Assembly: GCA_037176705.1 (NCBI GenBank)
Contig: CM073885.1
Coordinates: 159,578,290 to 159,642,289, forward strand
Source of the DNA: Molossus alvarezi
Lineage: Eukaryota; Chordata; Mammalia; Chiroptera; Molossidae
Direction of reading: 5' to 3'
DNA: 64,000 nt
Made by a program: the position numbers and the translations under genes
Notes under the pieces: model-generated
What the model was told of the DNA's origin: nothing
Database searches by the model: none
What the model saw: the letters and a program-made list of their open reading frames with translations, nothing else
Part shown: one piece after another, positions 1 to 63,862 of the stretch
Layout of the letters: each line of letters begins with the position of its first letter
How positions within the stretch are numbered: position 1 is the first letter of the stretch

Positions 1-90
1 CCTGGATGTTTTTCCCCCTCCGCTTCCCCCTTCCTCCCTCACTCCCTTCCACTCTCTCTAAAAAAATTAATAAAAGAGAAAAAAATTAAA
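1..90 (+). repeat. SINE 3' end cut by the window edge
   Basis: A pyrimidine tract, then CACTCTCTCTAAAAAAATTAATAAAAG, is the 3' tail of a VES-type SINE whose head lies outside the window. Confidence 0.5.
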
Positions 91-1144
91 AGTGAGAACA
101 TTAAAAAGAAAGAAATAAACAAGTCTAACTCTCTGGTCAGAACCTTGTTCACCCCTTGCTTGAGAGCAAATGACATTTTGAAACCAACCTAATCCCTAAG
201 CTTTGCTGTTTGAAGTACAACTAAAAACTGAGGACCAAAAGTAATCAAGTCATGTTCCAAGAGGTGCTGTTAACATTGCTCTGTCACCATCCACAGCCTC
301 TCAGCAGTTAATGCCCCGTGACAATGACCATATCCTGTGGTCTTGGGGCCAAAAGTAAAAAAATATATAGGTAAAGTTTACATTTATTTTAATTCCATTT
401 GGCCCATTGGGCCTGCATATTAAAAATATTTAATAAATGCGTTCATTGCATGAAGACAGGTTAGGCAACACTGAAGTGATTTCTTTCCCTAGCCCTTGCT
501 ACTTTTAGCTATTTCAGGGACCAAGTGAAACAATATCCATTATAACTGATGCAGTTTTATAAACAGGCATGTCAAATGCCATAGGCATTTGCATTCTGTC
601 TCATTCCATCATTACTTGATTATTATTAATTAAGAGTGTAGTATGAACATATGGTGGCTTCTCAGCTGCTCATTTATTCCTCCCAATTTGTTATAGCCAT
701 TATTGATGGTGACAGTGTTTAAGCAAATCAAACAAATTAGTAACAGTTTACTAGGTCAAGGCCTTTCTCTTTGCATCTCATGCTTATTCATCAGTAGCTG
801 ACTTCTATCACATAAGATTTGAGTAGAATAAAGTAGTTTGAGAACTTAACAAACATTATGATAAAAACTGAAAATTTCCAACTTTTGTCATTTCTTTTGC
901 CAGAAAGTTATACTTACTTTATTTTGAATATGCTTAACATTCTAAGTATTCTTTTCTTTGAGGTTTTTCATGTTATATTTTATGCAAACAAAAATTATAA
1001 ATACCTCTCATAAAATACACACACACACAGTCTTAAAATGACATAGTGTTTCTTATAGTGCAATATACTGCTAAAGAGCAACATTAGCATTGAGTACTAG
1101 CTCTCTCAGTAAAAACTGTTACTAAATTTTTATCTGATAATGTG
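91..1144. other. Intergenic stretch, nothing recognised
   Basis: AT-rich, no long frames and no element I can name. A short CA run is at ~1016-1028. Confidence 0.5.
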
Positions 1145-1157
1145 CTACTTCCTCTTC

Positions 1158-1385
1158 ATTTTTTTTTAATACTCACTCGAGGATATTTTTTCAAATATCT
1201 TTAGAGAGAGTGGGAAGGGGAGAGAGAGAGAGAGAGAGAGAGAGATTGACTGGCTGCCTCCTACATGACCCTGATCAGGCCCAGAAACAAATTGCAATTG
1301 AGGCACGTGCCCTTGACTGGAATCCAACATGAGACTCTTTGGTCTATGGGTAAATGCTCTACCACTGAGCCAAACCAGCCAGGAC
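1158..1385 (-). repeat. VES-type SINE
   Basis: An antisense copy with a perfect 13-bp target duplication CTACTTCCTCTTC (1145-1157 and 1386-1398). It ends in the reverse of the tRNA-like head (GAGCCAAACCAGCCAGG). Confidence 0.5.
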
Positions 1386-1398
1386 CTACTTCCTCTTC

Positions 1399-3249
1399 TT
1401 ATGAAGAAAAGCTATTGGACTAATTTATGTGCAAGTAGTTATCAGATTATGTTAAAGGTGTAAGTTGGTGGGTGTATCTACTGGAGAATATATAAAATGT
1501 TTTTTGTATTATATGTATTTTATTAAATGCTAATAAAAATTATCATGAAAAATGAAGTACTAACATTAGCTCTATTTATACATGAATTCCTTATTGAAGA
1601 TCAAATCTTCAAAACCAGAAAACTAATTGAGCCAATAGAAAACCTGACTAAACAGCCCCTAGCATGTCTCTTGAGTTTTACCCCTGGTCCTTTCATCCCA
1701 AATGTAACTGTCAAACTCACACCACAAACAAGACCTTCAAAGCTCTAGCTTTATCGCAGACACCACACTTCCCATGGAGCTCATTTACACACCTCAGTTT
1801 ATTAAAGGCAGAACCTAGCCAGGATTCCCAGACTTTGTTTCAGTGTCTTGAGCTACATATAGCAGTTTTCACCTTTTTTGGTCTTCAGAATACTTTGATT
1901 CTTAAAAATTAGTAAATGCACCACAAGCATTTGCTTTTGTGGACTAAACTATCAATGATTCTTTTAAATTCAACTAATATTTTGAAAGTGTGGGAGTAAC
2001 TAGGTCTTGATATGTAGTCCATCACATGTTGACATAAATACATATTTTTATAAAAATTCACGGTATTTTCTAAAACAAAAATAAATGCAATAAGAAAAGT
2101 GGCATTGTTTTACATTTTTGTAAACACTTCAACATCTAGATTAATGATATAGAATTGATATCTTACATGTGATTCTGCATTCAGTCTCTTACAATATATT
2201 GTGTTGGTTTGAATTATAGGAAAGAAACCCAACCCCATACAGTTATGGAAATTGAAAACATAGGCAATATTAGTATTTGTTTATTCTTTTCAAATAATTA
2301 TGAATATTTTTATTTCATTATATACCAAAATTTTATAATTGATGTCTTAAAAATTAGTTACAATAGGAACTCTGAAACAATAAAAATCAAGGTTTTTTTT
2401 AATGTACTTTGTTACATTAAATTTTATTGCTTTAGTTTACACATCCATTGGAACTTTCAACATTTAGCCATGAATGATAACATGATATTATGTTTTGATG
2501 ATTTAGAAACTACTGGTACACAAAATCTCTGTCAAACTCATGGTCGCAGAATCATATCTTTTGTATTAGAATACAGTGTTTTCCTTATTTAGAGACTGGT
2601 ACTAGAAACCAAGGTCTGGCACTATGTGTGCTTCTTGGTACTAGGATAATATTTCTAGGCTGTCTCAGCTGACAAAACAAGGAACTAATTATATGAGTGT
2701 ATATAAGTGTGTGTGTGTGGTGTGTTACTGTGTGACTATTTGTATGTGTATTAACCTAAACATGAGCTCATTCCGTTTTCCCTACTCTAATTCATTACCA
2801 CACAGACGGTTCTAGCCTCCTCATTGCTTATCGCTATACTCCCTCTCCACCAGTGAGAAATCAGGTTTCAACCATTTGACACTTACTTACTTTACTTAAT
2901 TCCAGTATCCATGTATACTGTGGCACCATAATTAACTGTAATCCCCTAGGAAACACTTTTAACAGCCAGAGTACAGTGTTTTATATAGTTTCCTTTGCCT
3001 TTAGTCTAACCAAGTCTTTTCATATCCAAAATACTAAGATCTCTTAACTTTGTACTCCCAGAACCTTCGGTGAAAGTCATTAGTACATTAATAATAAAGT
3101 TAGATTCTATTGTCAGCACAGTATACATTTCATTCCAAAATCTTATGTAATACAACATCACATAACCACAATTATATAATACAAAAATGTTTTACCACCC
3201 TGAAAAGCAAAACTTTTAAAAATATGTGCTTCACCTATTAAATTCTTCT
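1399..3249. other. Intergenic stretch, nothing recognised
   Basis: AT-rich; a short TG run at ~2706-2728. Small open frames (for example 2209-2592) have low-complexity translations and no family features. Confidence 0.5.
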
Positions 3250-3594
3250 CTCCTCCCAGGCCCACGGTAAACACTGATGGTTATACCATCACTATACTTT
3301 TGCCTTTTCTAGAATGTCATATAATTGGAATCATATAGTTTGTAGCCTTTACAGGCTGACTTCTTTCACTTAACAACACGCATTTGAGATCCATCTTTGT
3401 TTCTGTGGTTTGATAGCTCATTTCTCTTTATCACTAAATAATATTCTTTTGTAAGAATGTACCACAATTTGTTTATTCTTTCACTTATGGAAGGATATCT
3501 CTGTCATTTTAAATATTTTACAAATATAAATAAAACTTCTATAAGTGTTCATGAGCAGATTTTTTGCATGGACATAAGTTTTCAACTCACTTGG
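3250..3594 (-). mobile_element. Old antisense L1-like fragment
   Basis: CTGACTTCTTTCACTTAACA and CATTTGAGATCCATCTTTGT, with GTACCACAATTTGTTTATTC, are typical of the antisense ORF2 end of old L1s. Too diverged to place further. Confidence 0.5.
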
Positions 3595-3690
3595 GGTTGT
3601 GGGCTGAATGTGTGTGCTCCCCCTATGTGATGGTAGTTGAAGGTGAGCCTTTGGAAGATTAGGTCATGAGGCCAAAATATCACTATATCA
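3595..3690 (+). repeat. MLT1/MST-type LTR fragment
   Basis: GTTGTGGGCTGAATGTGTGT, TGTGATGGTAGTTGAAGGTG and GATTAGGTCATGAGGCC resemble the start of MaLR-type LTRs. Only a fragment is recognisable. Confidence 0.5.
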
Positions 3691-4269
3691 TGTATATTCA
3701 TTATTGTTGAGATATCTGGAATTTCTAGTGGAGTCATCATTTATGAACATCTATTAAAAAGAAGTTGGAAAAGGCAATAAGAAACTCTGAGAACTGAAAG
3801 GAAGAAGGGTGGGCTGCCTGGATGGGCCACAGAAATGTATTTGTTACTAATTCAGGAAAGTCAGGGAAAAATTTAAAGTAATGAGCGTTCTGACTTGTTT
3901 GTATTGTCATAAATAAAAACTAGGAAAGAAAATCGATGGAAAACAGAAAATAGAATAAACAATTGGAGTGGCTCCTTCAGTGAATCGGGATTTCAAAACA
4001 ACAAGGAAAGACTCCTAGTTTGATATTTGATTCACTCATTTGGAAGATTAAAGAAAACTCAACTCTAGAACTGCACATTAAATAGGGAAGGACACCAAAA
4101 AAAACCAGTCAAGATTAAGCATTAAGATACAAACCAAATGGAAAGAAGGAAGGAAAGAAATGAGCAATAAATCCTCCAAATGCCTGTCTTCAGGGACCAG
4201 GCAGAGAGAAATGATCTTGCAATGATATTGGGCCCCTTGTTCTCAGTGCCCTACGGCTAAACTATACAG

Positions 4270-4786
4270 CCTGGTATTTCCCTTCCCTGCCCCTTGTGCA
4301 GTGATGTCCCATCCACCTGGGAGGGCTGATGGGCCCAGGAGACTCAGGATGAGGGAGGCACCCTCTGGTCGGCTGATGCCCTGGCTTTTCTGCTCTATGC
4401 ACACAAGACCCTGGGCACCCCCAGATCCTCATCCCCATTTACAGTTGCAAGAGCTCCAGGGAGCTGCCCAGGGGCTAAGCTCGCACCTCTAACCTAGCCT
4501 GAAGGAAGGTGTGGTGCCCAGCGGATCTCAGCTCTACTCTTCTTGCATTCCTTTTTGCCTCCACCCTGGCTGGGGACCTTGGCAGCTGTGCCTTGCAAAC
4601 CTTGCTGTCCACCCCTGCTCAGCCAGAGGACCTGTTTAGTGGAATCACCACTGATACAGAGCGCCCACCAGAGGCTGCTGCTGGCTGCTGCATTCCTGGC
4701 TCCTTGCCACCTCTGTTGCTCTCTGGTCTCCAGGGGCCTTACAGGCCCTGGGCCGAAATTTCCCTAGCTCTGCAGGACACCTAAGA
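4270..4786. other. GC-rich unidentified stretch
   Basis: About 500 bp far more GC-rich than its flanks, abutting the left edge of copy A. It has small open frames on both strands, but none has recognisable protein features. It could be an LTR or old L1 5' region; I cannot identify it. Confidence 0.5.
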
Positions 4787-4800
4787 AATCCTGCTGTACA

Positions 4801-4893
4801 GGATGACCTCACACCACTTTCACTTGCTAAAATTAAAAACAAAAATCAAATGGTGCAATTTTTATTAAATAGATGTGCAAAAGTCCATTGAAT
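4801..4893 (+). pseudogene. Dead copy of exon 4 upstream of the gene
   Basis: GATGACCTCACACCACTTTC aligns with GACAATCTCACACCACTTTT of exon 4, and the homology runs through to ATGGACAGGTAG at the donor. The copy has an in-frame stop (TTTATTAAATAG at ~4862), substitutions and small indels. It lies 3.3 kb upstream of exon 1 in the same orientation. It is either a relic of a neighbouring family member or of a local segment duplication. Confidence 0.5.
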
Positions 4894-6775
4894 GGACAGG
4901 TAGTTGTTTGTACTCTTTATTTTTTTTAAGCTTAGTATGGTTCTAGAGTGGTAACAATCATTCAAGTCAGAAAAATTAAGTTAATAATAAGAAGATTTAT
5001 TTATAATTATATAGTGAAAAATATCGACACATCAGGTAGAAAGGCAACTATTCTGACTGGGCAACTGGAAGAACAGTATACTGCAGGATTCATATTCATA
5101 TATAATACTGACTGATGTCATTTGCAATTTGCTCTTTTTGGTCATATGATTGTATATTAGCTAGAGGGGTTTTATATTTGTTTTATATAGCACGGACTCT
5201 AATGTGTAGTTTACTTTATAGTGGACTTAGTCTCTCCTACATTCTTTTTTGACCTTTACTGGGTACATAGCTTTTCTTAAAAGATGCATGTTAAACATAA
5301 ATAGAGATTGTTTTTTTTTTCTTTTGGGTGCCATTTTGCTTTAAATTGTTTTCTTTGGTGAATACTGATGTTATTAAGTTATCTCTAAGTGACTGTGAAT
5401 AACTATGATGAGATAGTGGGGTTTACCACTTTTTATCCTTTTTTATTTCTAGTATATTTTTATGTATTTATTTTTAAATGGTATGTGTAGAAGAAAGAAA
5501 TATAGCTTTAACTGAATAAACATTTTCTTAAACAAAGACAAGTCATAGTGAGTGATAAAGAGAGCAGAAATGGGCTTTCAGTTCTCACCAGCCTGAATTT
5601 AATGCCTAGCTTTCCTGCTTGCCAGGTGTGTGGCCTTGGGAACATTACTTACCATTTACAAATGTGTTTTCTGATATGAAAAGGAAGATAATAATCTATC
5701 CTTCAAGGGTGATTATGTGTAAGTCTATCTAGCATTTAATTCAGTGCCTAGCACATGCTTATCAGCATGAGTACCACAACTACTATTATCATAATTATTA
5801 TTAACAATATTGTTTTCAGCCTATCAAATGGGATTATTTACCTAACTTCTAGCTGAATTTGAAGTATAATATATAAATTTAAGAATAAAACAGGAAATTC
5901 TTCATTCAAATCTTCACCTACTTAAGATTAGTGACCTCAATGTAGTTTCTTGTCTGTTAGCAGACTAAATTAGCAACTTCTCCTATGTCCTCAAATGAGA
6001 TAAGAGGCTTCCTTTTAGTCCCTTCATTTTAGCCTTGGAGGTAATTTACAAAGGTGAACACTTCAGCCTGTAAATGGCCCATTTTACACAGGCAAGCAGG
6101 GCATTAACTAGGTAATGCATATCAACTTAACGGTTTAAATAATTTAAACTTCAGAGGGTGAAATTCTCTCTGCTATATTTGAACAGTCCTCATGCTTGCT
6201 GTAAATGATGAGACTGCAGAGTCAGACTTCTTCAGCAAGGTATTGATGTCTTTTTTCAAAATAACTATGGGGATACTGCAGAAGAATTTGCTTTTGTTAG
6301 TGGTTTTAATTTGTGAATGTTTACATAAAAATGCTAGTTATCACTAAACTGAGGTTTAAAGTAATTTATGTATTACTTTTTCTGTAACAGATAAGATTAC
6401 ATAGTTAGGTTCAGGCAGTTTGAGAATGGCCTTGAGTTAGTCTGTGTCATCAACCAAAAAGCAAGCAAAAGGTTAGACTAGTTAGAAGTAGCAATGGGCC
6501 AGATTCTTTATCTCAGAACTTTTAAGATCTTTATCATCATATCACGTTATCTATTTCATTCCAAGTATTCATGGGGTACAAATAAAGTTGTATCTCTGAT
6601 TTTTCCAACTAGTTATTTGAAGTCTTGAAGTTTTTAGCAGAAAAATCTGTACTTTCTGGGACATATCTCTCATACTCTCCCCATTGAATTTTTCAAGAAC
6701 CTAAATGATTTCTGAGTCAAGGAAAATAACCCTCTTCACAAGTCAGGTGGAGAGGTAACAAAGGACATTCTAATT

Positions 6776-7383
6776 ATTCTGTTGTTTCCATTGAGTCTAT
6801 TGTTGATTAGTTACTGTGAAAATTGGTCCTGTAGTTATTGTTATAATGAGCCAGAGAGACAACCAGAGATGCACAGCTGAATTGTAAATGAAAGGAGCAG
6901 TTTATTCGCTGGCAGGCTGTGGGGACATAATCTTCCCAAATCACAACCCTGAGCCTTCTTTGCTGCCTGCTTATAAAGACTCAAACTACATTCTCTTCGT
7001 GCTGTTAAGGGAAGAACAGATATGAGAGAAGCTGTTACAGAGGTCAGGGCAAGGGAGGAACTGATAGGAGAGGAAGGAAGAAACTGGTATACGAGGAGGC
7101 AAGAGGAGTTGTTACAGAGGTCAGGGTAAGGCCATCATTAGTCCCCTTATCTTTATGGTTCCTCTGGTGTCAGTCCCAGGTTTTTGAAACCTCTCTGGTG
7201 TGTATGTGCCAGAACAATTGGTCAGAATGGAGTCAAGTAGCCTAGTTCATTATGATAGACTTTGCTGCCAGGTTGCCTGGGCTGATTCAGATTGCTGAGT
7301 TTTTATGTTGATTTACAGTTTTCATGTTGATTTACACTTGGACTTGAAAACACCTTTTTTAGTTTAGATACATATACTTGTAT
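6776..7383 (-). mobile_element. Probable LTR element inserted in copy A
   Basis: This sequence is present in copy A and absent from copy B. An antisense AATAAA (GCAGTTTATTCGC, ~6898) and TATAAAG-like sequence suggest a retroviral LTR. It contains an imperfect internal repeat, TGTTACAGAGGTCAGGG, at ~7033 and ~7112. Exact ends are not defined. Confidence 0.5.
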
Positions 7384-7398
7384 GCTCAGCCACTATTT

Positions 7399-7624
7399 TC
7401 TTTTTTCTTTTTCAATCTTCATCCAAGGATATTTTTCCATTTATCACTAGATAGAGTGGGAGGGAGGAAGAGGGAGAGAGAGACACATGGATTGGCTGCC
7501 TTCCGCATGACCACACCAGGGCTGGGGACAAACCACAACCAAGGTACATGCCCTTGATCAGAACCCAAACCGTGACTTATTATTTGCAGACCAATGCTCT
7601 TACCACTGAGCCAAGCCAGCCAGG
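7399..7624 (-). repeat. VES-type SINE inside copy A
   Basis: Perfect 15-bp target duplication GCTCAGCCACTATTT (7384-7398 and 7625-7639). It is absent from copy B, so it is younger than the duplication. Confidence 0.5.
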
Positions 7625-7899
7625 GCTCAGCCACTATTTCAATTGCCAGTACTCTGTTCTGGCAGCCGGGCCTCCTAGCTTTATCCACCCACAGATTTTC
7701 CTCCCACACTGGAAAACCTGTGTGGAGCTCACATATTAGCCCAGACATTTTGTGGGTGAGATGTGCTTTGAGCAACTTGTTTGTGTCTTTTTTTCTGTTA
7801 GCAGCTGTTAGCTTAGAATATCAAGGTGTCAAGGAATTCAAATAATGCTGCAGAAAAAAATGAGACTTATGTGTACCCCAAGGCCACTTTATATTCTGT

Positions 7900-8158
7900 A
7901 GAGTGTTTATATTCATATTCTTTGAGTGCCCTTGGCCAGTGAGCATCTGTGCACAGGAACAGTGATGTCAGCAGCTGAGGCAGTGCTGCTTGGTAACCAA
8001 CATTCCGAGCCTAGAGATTCTAAACCGTTGAACTGCCCTGCTGAGCTGTTGTGGCGGTGGAGTGGTTGGCTTATCTACAGAGTGCTGTGCTCAAGAGGCG
8101 TAAAAGGCAAAAAGCAGAGGGGAAGGTGAGGCTTCTCTGAAGCCCCTAAGCCGCTGCC
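7900..8158 (+). promoter_or_regulatory. Putative promoter and 5' UTR of the ANKRD26-like gene
   Basis: This is the stretch between the end of the duplicated block and the ATG. It is less AT-rich than its surroundings and has no obvious TATA box. It holds TGATGTCA (7963-7970), a CRE/ATF-like variant, and GGTAACC at ~7993, an RFX half-site-like sequence. The 5' UTR near the ATG is purine-rich. The transcription start cannot be placed from sequence alone. Confidence 0.5.
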
Positions 8159-60044
<51,886 letters not shown>

Positions 60045-60054
<10 letters not shown>

Positions 60055-60175
60055 ATTTGACTCAGCGATTAGAGTGTTGGCCCATGGACCAAAGAGTTCA
60101 GTTCACAGTCAAGGGCATATACTTCAGTTGCTTCAGTGTGTCTCACTCACATCAATGTCTCTCATATATATATGA
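60045..60175 (+). repeat. SINE overlapping the end of the coding sequence
   Basis: GCTCCGGTAGATTTGACTCA, AGAGTGTTGGCCCATGGACC and CAGTCAAGGGCATATACTTC are a VES head and body; the 3' part is short and ends in (TA)n. The first 10 bases code for the final residues and stop of the ANKRD26-like gene. Confidence 0.5.
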
Positions 60176-60438
60176 TTATAATTTATTTACTGGACTATAC
60201 AAAATTTTTTTTTCCAGTAAACACATGACATGAAATCTTTCTTAAAAAATATTTTGGGGTCCCATGTATAATGCAAATTTATATAGTATTTTAAACTGTT
60301 GTTTTTTTTGGCATCTGACTGAGTTTTGAGCAGATTTTGTAAATGAAAGCCAGAGCTATTGAGTTGTACATGATCAAACTGCTCCAGTACCTGTTGTTCA
60401 ACACCCAAACAACCAAGTTGCCATTCTTCTCATCCGGC

Positions 60439-60444
60439 AATAAA
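60439..60444 (+). promoter_or_regulatory. Candidate polyadenylation signal AATAAA
   Basis: A canonical AATAAA found in GGCAATAAAACTTGCC, about 385 bp after the stop codon in the same orientation as the gene. A T-rich stretch follows (tttttt at ~60486). No cleavage site is proven; other A-rich signals may be used. Confidence 0.5.
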
Positions 60445-60519
60445 ACTTGCCTAAGGCTTTTCCACTTTTCTATTGATTGATTGATTTTTTATATAGTTTT
60501 CAGAAAGTCTTAAAAGTAG

Positions 60520-62550
60520 AGGAACTTCCAAGTTTTTGTACAAAGAACTTTCTTGCCCTTAATTATTTGAGAGTAAATTGCTGACACTGTGCCAACATCC
60601 CTGACTCCTTTAGTGTTTCTATCCTACCAGTCAGTACATTGCACTTGCCTCCCACACCACCTTCGCAATCAGAAAATTAACACTAATGCATTCTATTATT
60701 TCATCCTCATAGACTTTTCAATTTTTGCCACTTGTCTATAGAATCTGATAGCAAAACAATCCTGTTCAGATCCATGAATTCCATTTAGCTGTGCTGTGTA
60801 TTTGTCTCCTTCAGTCTGGAACAGGTCCTTAGTCTTTCCTTGACTTTCATGACCTTGAAACTTCTGAGGAATAAGTTCCAATAATGTCGAGTCATTCAAT
60901 GTGGATTTTTCTGACGTTTCCTTATGATAAGATTTAGATCATACATTTTTAGCAAGAGCATCACAGACGTGATTCTGTATTCTTCTAATTGTATTCTGTG
61001 ATGTGACCTACAATTTGGATTGGTGCCAGTCTTAATGATGATAGTGTTGGTCACTGAAGGTGGTGTCTGCTGGGTTTCTCCTCTGTAATGTTTTTTTTTT
61101 TTACTTTATAATCAATTGCTGTTTTATAGGAAAGATTTGTAGACTATGTAAATATTTCTTCTGCATTGAACTTTTGATTTATTTATTTATCAATATGGAT
61201 TTGTGGATTATTTTATTCACTGGGTTATAATTTGTTAAAATCATTTTTAAAATTTTATTTTTCTTTTAGAAATAGTCTGTATTGGCAGTTTTAGTCCTAT
61301 AGAAAAGTTACAAGAATAGTACAAAGAATTCCTGGAATTCATTCCCCAAATATTAACATTTTACTATCCTTGCTTTATCTTTTCTCCCTCCTTCTCTATT
61401 ACCTAGATGAATAGAAATGTAGGTTTGTTATATATAATATATGAACCATTTGTAAGGTGAAGACATGATGCCTATTTACTCCTAAATACTTTACTGGGCA
61501 TTTCCTAAGAAAAAGAAATTGTCTTACTTAACTGTATTATAATTATGAACATCAGAGAATGAAAATTGGGTCAGTATTAATACAGAATCGTGGCTCTTAT
61601 TCAGATTTTTTCCTGTTGTCTCAATAATATTTTTTATAGTCAGAGTAAATCCAAGTTGATGTGTTGTGTCCAATTGTCTTGTTTCTTTGGTCCCTTTAAT
61701 CTGGGACATTTCTTTAGGCTCCTTTTCTTTTCATGACATTTACATTTGAGGGGCATAAGTCAGTTATTTTGTGGACTTTCTCTTAGTTGAGTTTTGCATA
61801 AAGTTTCTTCATGTGTCCTTAGGTGATGCCATTTGGTGGGAACGTCACTCAGTGATGCTGAGTTCTTCCCAGGGCAGCTGATCTGGAGGCACATGTGTGG
61901 TTTCGTGACCGGTGAGGTTGACTTTGGTCATGTGGTTAGAAAGTGTCTGACAGATTCATCCATAGTAAAATTACTGTTTACCTTTTGTGTTTCACAAATA
62001 TTTTGTGTGGAGGTACTTTGAGTGTCTGTAAAAATCTGGTTACTTTTCCCAGTAGATTTAGCATCCATTGTTGATTCTTGCTTGTATCAGTTATTATGTT
62101 GGTGGCCAAATGATCATATTCTTATTCTGTCCTTCCTTCTGCATTGATACATACATAAAGTCAAACCAACCAAACAAACAAACAAAGGGAGAAGGAGAAG
62201 CTTACTTTTTGGTGCTTAATTTCACCCAAATGTGGCCAGTGTTAGCCAATTCAAACTGACTTCATGTCTTTTTGACCTGTCCCCAAGATGTTCCAACCTC
62301 ATCCTGTAGTTTTCTGCTCCAGCCCTGGAGTCAGGTTTTTTGTTTTTGTTTTTATAAAAGCGCTGATTTTTTTTAGGGGTAAGTGATATTTAGAAAACAA
62401 GATTCCAACAGTAGTTGCTATTGGGGTTGTCATGGCTCACAGGCACCCGCAGTGAGCTGCAGGGAATTACATGAATATACATAAATATACATGCACACAT
62501 ACATTAATTTGTAGTTCTGTATCAAAATGTATTATAAATCTGGAGTTCTT
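60520..62550 (-). mobile_element. Two old antisense L1 3' UTR fragments downstream of the gene
   Basis: 60520-61240 (TTTCATGACCTTGAAACTTC, GCAAGAGCATCACAGACGTG) and 61260-62550 (AATCTGGGACATTTCTTTAG, GGCATAAGTCAGTTATTTTG, CATCCATTGTTGATTCTTGC) match the long 3' UTR of mammalian-wide old L1 subfamilies. The order suggests two overlapping copies. Confidence 0.5.
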
Positions 62551-63184
62551 GCTCATACTTTTACTTTAATCTAATCCCACACGGTTCATTTTAGGGTTTT
62601 TTGTTTTTTTTTCAATTTTTAACTCCTTTTCTGACAGTAAGTGAGCTTCCATCATCAGTATCTTTAGTTATTGGTTCAGTCTTCTTGTTTGTAACTAGTC
62701 CTGTTGCCTCTGCCCCTATGTACATGTCCTCCTCACTCCCACTTGGATTCCAACATTCCCTTTGGGTTGTCTCTACTGCTGTTTCTTCCAAGTGTATGTC
62801 CTCTTCACCCCATCTTTTCTCAGATACCTTGTTCTAGGCCCCCTCTTCTGCAGATAATTTACCTCCATCAGACACTGACAGCCAAAGATGGCTACCTTTC
62901 TGCCCCTGCATGGATGCCTCTTGACCTTGTTCAGTCTTTGATAGCTCATCCTATGTCATCCACCTTCCAAGGATGCTCTGACTTGAGCTCTAACACTGTG
63001 GAGGGAGGCCCTCCCAGATGTACACTTTCCTCATTTCATTCAGGTTCCAACATCTCACTCTGGCCCACCACACCTCCCTGTTTTTGCCCCCATGCCTTTG
63101 AACCAAAAAGGTTTAGGAAGAAAGAGGAAAGCAAGAAAGTGTTCCAAAACTCTTTTATTCTCAACTCATCAAGCTCCACGATTC
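62551..63184. other. Downstream stretch, unidentified
   Basis: A C/T-rich stretch with an open frame of 165 codons (62704-63201, +) whose translation is serine/proline/leucine-rich with no family features. Possibly part of an old repeat. Confidence 0.5.
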
Positions 63185-63300
63185 CATGGCAAGGATTTTG
63201 ATTGAAATTGCATTAAATCTATAAATAAATTTAGCTCTTCAGAATCTGTACTTCCTGACTTTATCAGAAATGGATGCCATAATAATCTAAGCTTATGGTT
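63185..63300 (-). mobile_element. Short antisense L1 ORF2 relic
   Basis: TTGAAATTGCATTAAATCTA with ATAAATTTAGCTCTTC corresponds to the L1 ORF2 stretch seen at 12977-13020 and 34190-34215. It is short and diverged. Confidence 0.5.
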
Positions 63301-63862
63301 TTCCAGATTTTAGTGATTTAGTAGTTTGCTATGTTTCTGATATAAGCCATGTCCTATCATTAATACACAGATAATATCCCAGGTTACTTGCAGCTTCTTA
63401 TCAATTTTACCCCTATTTCAGCAATTCTTATTTCCAAATATATTATTTTCACACTTTCAGCTTTTTATATTGTCTATATTATGCCATGTCAAGTTTTAGA
63501 TTTTAACTGTATGATAAATGGTTTTTGGTATCTTGTATCCAAGTTTAGTTTAGACTTTTTTTTACCTCATTACTGATCACTCTAAATGAACCTTAAAGCA
63601 TGTTCATGAATGTCATCATTAGAAAACAGACATGTTTCTCACTACTTTAAAAGTCTAGGTAAAGTAATTTGCACTTTGTGATAAAGCTGTACTTAGGTAG
63701 GCATTTCAAATAAAAAGATATGCATTACCCAAGTCTCTCTCTCTCAACCATTGGAATCTAAATTAAATCTCTAAACTAAGAGTGAACATTGTGTATTTCA
63801 GGAAATGACCTTGGTAATAGATTTCAGGGAGAATGGAAGCAGACAGAGCTAGTGAACTGCTC

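Larger units (their letters stand above)
4787..7890 (+). repeat. Upstream duplicate (copy A) of the exon 4/intron 4 region
   Basis: This block is colinear with 17088-19450 (copy B). Over 5701-5800 versus ~18199-18298 I count 4 differences in 100 bases; other parts are more diverged and have indels. Homology starts about 15 bp before exon 4's acceptor, so the left breakpoint is nearly at the exon, and fades at 7890/19450. Copy A is interrupted at ~6776-7768 by an LTR-like element and a SINE that copy B lacks. Copy B has a SINE (17785-17925) that copy A lacks. Both insertions therefore came after the duplication. Confidence 0.5.

Noticed and set aside
2209..2592. 127-codon open frame in the upstream region
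   Set aside because: AT-driven, rich in F/I/Y/N, no recognisable domain and no coding signal around it.
62704..63201. 165-codon open frame downstream of the gene
   Set aside because: Low-complexity serine/proline/leucine-rich translation, no family features, no splice context, in C/T-rich DNA.
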